NCBI GenBank assembly: GCA_947500525.1
Contig: CANMSH010000002.1
Location: 709,818 to 773,817 of the forward strand
Reading direction: 5' to 3'
Length of the DNA stretch: 64,000 bases
Origin: an uncultured Flavobacteriaceae bacterium
Lineage (GTDB): Bacteria; Bacteroidota; Bacteroidia; Flavobacteriales; Flavobacteriaceae
Positions 61,679 through 64,000 of the stretch are shown in pieces; within the stretch, counting starts at the first letter, position 1, and every line of letters begins with the position of its first letter. A program made the position numbers and the translations under genes. A model generated the notes under the pieces. The model saw only the letters and a list, made by a program, of their open reading frames with translations. It was not told where the DNA came from and did no database searches.

Positions 61679-62089
61679 ATGAAAAAAATTCAAGATAATC
61701 CTGTCATTTTTTTTGATGGTGTGTGTAATCTTTGTAACACATCAGTACAATTTATCTTGAAAAGAGATAAAAATGAACTCTTTTTATTTTCTTCTTTACA
61801 ATCTGACGCCTCCAAAGAGATTTTGTTACAGTATAATTTAGAAAATTTAGACTTGAATAGTATTATTCTATTAGAAGAAGGTAAGATATATCAAAAATCG
61901 ACTGCTATTTTAAGGATTGCTAAAAACTTAAAAGGTATTTATAAATACCTGTATGCTTTTATTATTGTACCTCCTTTTATTCGAGATTCTATCTATGCAT
62001 TCATCGCGAAACGAAGGTATAAGTGGTTTGGAAAAAGGGATTCTTGCATGTTACCTGATAACAAATTAAAACTTCGGTTTTTAGAATAA
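61679..62089 (+). CDS. DCC-family thiol-disulfide oxidoreductase
   Basis: 136 residues. Opening VIFFDGVCNLCNTSVQFILK (D13, C16, C19) is the DUF393/DCC signature; the C-terminal RRYKWFGKRDSCMLPD is also typical. Thioredoxin-like fold, cytoplasmic; the reaction is unknown. Monocistronic and divergent from the efflux operon. Confidence 0.92.
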   Translation: MKKIQDNPVIFFDGVCNLCNTSVQFILKRDKNELFLFSSLQSDASKEILLQYNLENLDLNSIILLEEGKIYQKSTAILRIAKNLKGIYKYLYAFIIVPPFIRDSIYAFIAKRRYKWFGKRDSCMLPDNKLKLRFLE

Positions 62090-62118
62090 AAAAAACCTAC
62101 ACTCGAAAGTCTAGGCTA
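62089..62118 (-). terminator. Terminator after the first small secreted paralog
   Basis: CCTACACT / AGTCTAGG with one mismatch and a CGAA loop (about 62096-62115); the A-run on the left is a T-run on the minus strand. Confidence 0.65.
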
Positions 62119-62147
62119 ATTATGCTTGATTTTTGGTTTACTCTTGG

Positions 62148-62546
62148 TTAATCATTACTCGCAACAGCATCTTGATGCATTGCATCTGTTATCTTTCTTG
62201 GAGCTGATACTTTTATTTTTGACGTAATCACAAAGCTTCTATTATATAACCTAATATCATAGGTTCCTTCCCCTATTCTTTCTTTGTTGATTTTACACTC
62301 TTTGCCGCTATTACTTGCTGTCAAGATTGGGCGACTTGTTTTTGGGTCTATAATCTGATACTTATAAAAAGTATTTGCAGATTCTAATTTCATTGTATTG
62401 TCTCTACTATCATCTAATATCGTCATTGATACAGATCCATCTGGTGCTTGGGTAACATATTTCAATACTTTAGGAGCTTGTTTACTTTGTGCGAACATTC
62501 CTAATCCTACTAGACTCAATACTAAGGTTAAAACTACTTTCTTCAT
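62148..62546 (-). CDS. Small secreted protein, paralog 1
   Basis: 132 residues from the ATG at 62546 (a TTG three codons upstream is in frame). Signal peptide VVLTLVLSLVGLGMFAQ. Mature part: PKVLKYVTQAPDGSVSMTIL, then DDSRDNTMKLESAN, YKYQIIDPKT and a C-terminal SFVITSKIKVSA strand. Very similar to the gene at 63504. No known family; beta-rich, maybe surface or periplasmic. Its leader shares a 29-bp block (62581-62609) with that paralog. Confidence 0.75.
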   Translation of the reverse strand: MKKVVLTLVLSLVGLGMFAQSKQAPKVLKYVTQAPDGSVSMTILDDSRDNTMKLESANTFYKYQIIDPKTSRPILTASNSGKECKINKERIGEGTYDIRLYNRSFVITSKIKVSAPRKITDAMHQDAVASND

Positions 62547-62890
62547 AATTAACAATTTTTGGTTTTTGGTTCAGTTGTTAAATCACTTTTGGAGGAAGAA
62601 AGGATTTATTATTTACACTTCAAAAATAAATTGATTCCTACCCCAAATCTCCAATTTTCGTTGAAATGACATATTCTTTCGATGAATGGTCAAAATACTG
62701 GTATAGATGATTCATGAAGATTCTATTTCAGTAATTTGAAAAGAAAAAATAGCCTAAACCGGGCGGTTTAGGCTATTCAAAACAAGAAATATCAAACTTG
62801 TTATCTTCGTTCTCGAAGTCTAGTGTATTTCGGTAGTTTCATTTTGATATTGATCAAAACACGATATTCCTTCTTTTGATGTCTTTTTAA
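62547..62890. other. Intergenic region with leader block and terminator
   Basis: 344 bp: leader block at 62581-62609 conserved with 63940-63968; a strong minus-strand terminator at 62748-62777 (13-bp stem AATAGCCTAAACC, loop GGGC) for the DUF2911 gene; and a small symmetrical TTTTGAT-ATTG-ATCAAAA near 62843. No ORF. Confidence 0.6.
62736..62777 (-). terminator. Terminator after the DUF2911 gene
   Basis: Perfect 13-bp stem AATAGCCTAAACC (62748-62760) / GGTTTAGGCTATT (62765-62777), loop GGGC, with an A-run on the left (T-run on the minus strand). Confidence 0.88.
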
Positions 62891-63466
62891 TTATAATCCA
62901 GCTAATTGCTCATTTTGTTTAATCTCTAACGGTATCTTTACTCTAGTTGATCCCCAACCTAATACCATAAGTGCTTCTTTATTCATTGTTTTTTTAAATA
63001 CAATAGAAAATGTTTCAATTCGTTCTGCTTTGCTCACTGGTACTTTGATTCTAGCAACGTCTGCCTTCGGATCATATTGAAACGCTCCCCAAACATCTAA
63101 ATTTGAACTCAAAATAATTTCCCATTCCTCTTTTCCAGGTATCGTTACTAAGGTGTACGTTCCTGCCTTTACAAAGGTATTTCCAAATTTTGTGTCCTTA
63201 TATAATTTTATCTCTGTCGCTTCATTCGCTCCAGTTCTCCATAATTCGCCATAAGGTACTTTACTTCCAAATACTTGTTCCTCTTTTACCTTTGGTCGAC
63301 CGTAAATCACTTTCACTAATGGCGGTGTTACCATTGTTTCACGTAAATAAGAGATATCATGCGATACAACATCTAAATTTTTAAAACTCTGGGCATTCGT
63401 ATTTAGAACATAAAGAACTAAAGTGTAGATTGATATAATGATTTTGATATATGTAGATTTTTTCAT
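62891..63466 (-). CDS. DUF2911 secreted protein
   Basis: 191 residues. Signal peptide ending NAQS, then the DUF2911 core VKVIYGRPKVKEEQVFGSKV and PYGELWRTGANEATEI, plus GTYTLVTIPGKEEWEIILS. This family is common in Bacteroidota and has no established role. It lies between two copies of a small secreted paralog. Confidence 0.9.
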   Translation of the reverse strand: MKKSTYIKIIISIYTLVLYVLNTNAQSFKNLDVVSHDISYLRETMVTPPLVKVIYGRPKVKEEQVFGSKVPYGELWRTGANEATEIKLYKDTKFGNTFVKAGTYTLVTIPGKEEWEIILSSNLDVWGAFQYDPKADVARIKVPVSKAERIETFSIVFKKTMNKEALMVLGWGSTRVKIPLEIKQNEQLAGL

Positions 63467-63503
63467 GATGTTTTGTTTTGGATTATATTGAATTAAGTCT
63501 AGG

Positions 63504-63893
63504 TTAGTCGTTCATTGCGATAGCTTCGCGACTTGCCAATTGTCTTGATGCCGATACTTTGATCTTACTTGTAATCACAAAACTTCTTGTGAATAATCTA
63601 ATGTCATACGTACCCGCTGCTATTTTTGATTTTGCTATCTCACATGCTTTTCCTGTATTACTTGCTGTAAGAATTGGTTGGTTCGTTTTTGGATCGATGA
63701 TTTGATACTTATAAAATGAATTCGCTGATTCTAATTTCATGGTGTTATCTCTACTATCATCTAAGATGGTCATAGATACGGTTCCGTCTGGTGCTTGTGT
63801 TACATACTTCAACAACTTTGGTGCTGCCTGTGTTTGTGCAAACATTGCTACTACTACTAAACTAAATACTAAGGTTAAAACTACTTTCTTCAT
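63504..63893 (-). CDS. Small secreted protein, paralog 2
   Basis: 129 residues. Signal peptide VVLTLVFSLVVVAMFAQ; mature part nearly the same as paralog 1 (PKLLKYVTQAPDGTVSMTIL, DDSRDNTMKLESAN, YKYQIIDPKT, SFVITSKIKVSA), C-terminus AIAMND. Conserved leader block at 63940-63968. Confidence 0.78.
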   Translation of the reverse strand: MKKVVLTLVFSLVVVAMFAQTQAAPKLLKYVTQAPDGTVSMTILDDSRDNTMKLESANSFYKYQIIDPKTNQPILTASNTGKACEIAKSKIAAGTYDIRLFTRSFVITSKIKVSASRQLASREAIAMND

Positions 63894-63939
63894 GATAAAA
63901 ATTTTAAATGGTTATTAATTTTTATGTGATTCTTAAAAG

Positions 63940-63968
63940 AATCTCCTTTAGGGGAAGAAAGGACTAAT
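63940..63968 (-). repeat. Leader block shared with paralog 1
   Basis: 29 bp matching 62581-62609 at 23 positions without gaps, 47 nt upstream of the ATG (35 nt in the other copy). Suggests a shared promoter/leader element. Confidence 0.55.
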
Positions 63969-63987
63969 TTGGGATGACTATTTTGGG

Positions 63988-64000
63988 TTAGTCATTCATG
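63988..64000 (-). CDS. C-terminal end of a third paralog (partial)
   Basis: The last 13 bases read M-N-D-stop on the minus strand, the same end as paralog 2 (AMND, stop). Together with the tandem arrangement this suggests a third copy beginning outside the window. Only three codons are seen. Confidence 0.35.

Overview
This 64 kb window is a piece of an AT-rich chromosome from a marine Flavobacteriaceae-type Bacteroidota (Maribacter/Zobellia/Arenibacter/Cellulophaga-like; genus inferred, not proven). The evidence is promoters of the Bacteroidota form TTG-N19-TAnnTTTG (tRNA-Met, rpmH), no reliance on Shine-Dalgarno sequences, a type IX secretion (T9SS) type B C-terminal domain with a PorP/SprF partner, many short secreted or lipid-anchored proteins starting MKK/MKN, and the flavobacterial gene order parA-parB-DUF5683-dapB-lepB. 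I see no insertion sequence, prophage, integrase, CRISPR array or rRNA operon. It reads as core chromosome with a few lineage-specific patches.

Layout. 1-9.1 kb: end of an FKBP isomerase gene, YqgE, a class IV aminotransferase, a START-like protein, tRNA-Met, a lipoprotein, a Tat-type M15 peptidase, a 387 bp AT-rich gap with DnaA-box-like 9-mers, a THUMP RNA methyltransferase, a SAM methyltransferase plus ZIP transporter pair, and RecQ. 9.1-12.3 kb: kdsD, tatC, a DUF1801/YdeI protein and lptB, which together serve LPS synthesis and export and protein export. 12.3-21.5 kb: a surface-protein block with a TPR/AraC membrane regulator, a 1625-residue SprB-like adhesin carrying seven almost identical 99-residue repeats, its SprF partner, a lipoprotein and a secreted protein. 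21.4-29.2 kb: small metabolic genes, a FAD/Fe-S D-lactate-dehydrogenase-like enzyme, an exported M20 peptidase and a thioesterase. 29.2-34.8 kb (minus): parAB, DUF5683, dapB, lepB, WbqC and DUF6122. 34.9-43.2 kb: M16 peptidase, rpmH, carB and small envelope proteins. 43.2-48.9 kb: M61 peptidase, a GMC oxidoreductase with its exported small subunit, and a GlmU-like protein.

48.9-54.5 kb (minus) is the most unusual stretch. Three secreted proteins of no family I recognise are built from a roughly 35-residue acidic repeat with the core EEDEAFDFDTxxYLPxGF. Two of them are a recent tandem duplication that includes their upstream DNA. They sit next to an ECF sigma factor, a membrane-anchored partner and two DUF4097/DUF2807-type envelope proteins. 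54.7-61.6 kb: Lon, then a MacAB-like efflux operon (ATPase, two permeases, HlyD adaptor). 61.7-64 kb: a DCC-family protein with an almost leaderless promoter, then a cluster of small secreted paralogs around a DUF2911 protein, continuing past the right edge.

Links across the window: tatC can export the two RR-signal proteins seen here (M15 peptidase, GMC small subunit). kdsD and lptB belong to the same outer-membrane pathway. ParAB and rpmH, both often origin-proximal in bacteria, make the AT-rich gap at 3.8-4.2 kb worth testing as oriC.
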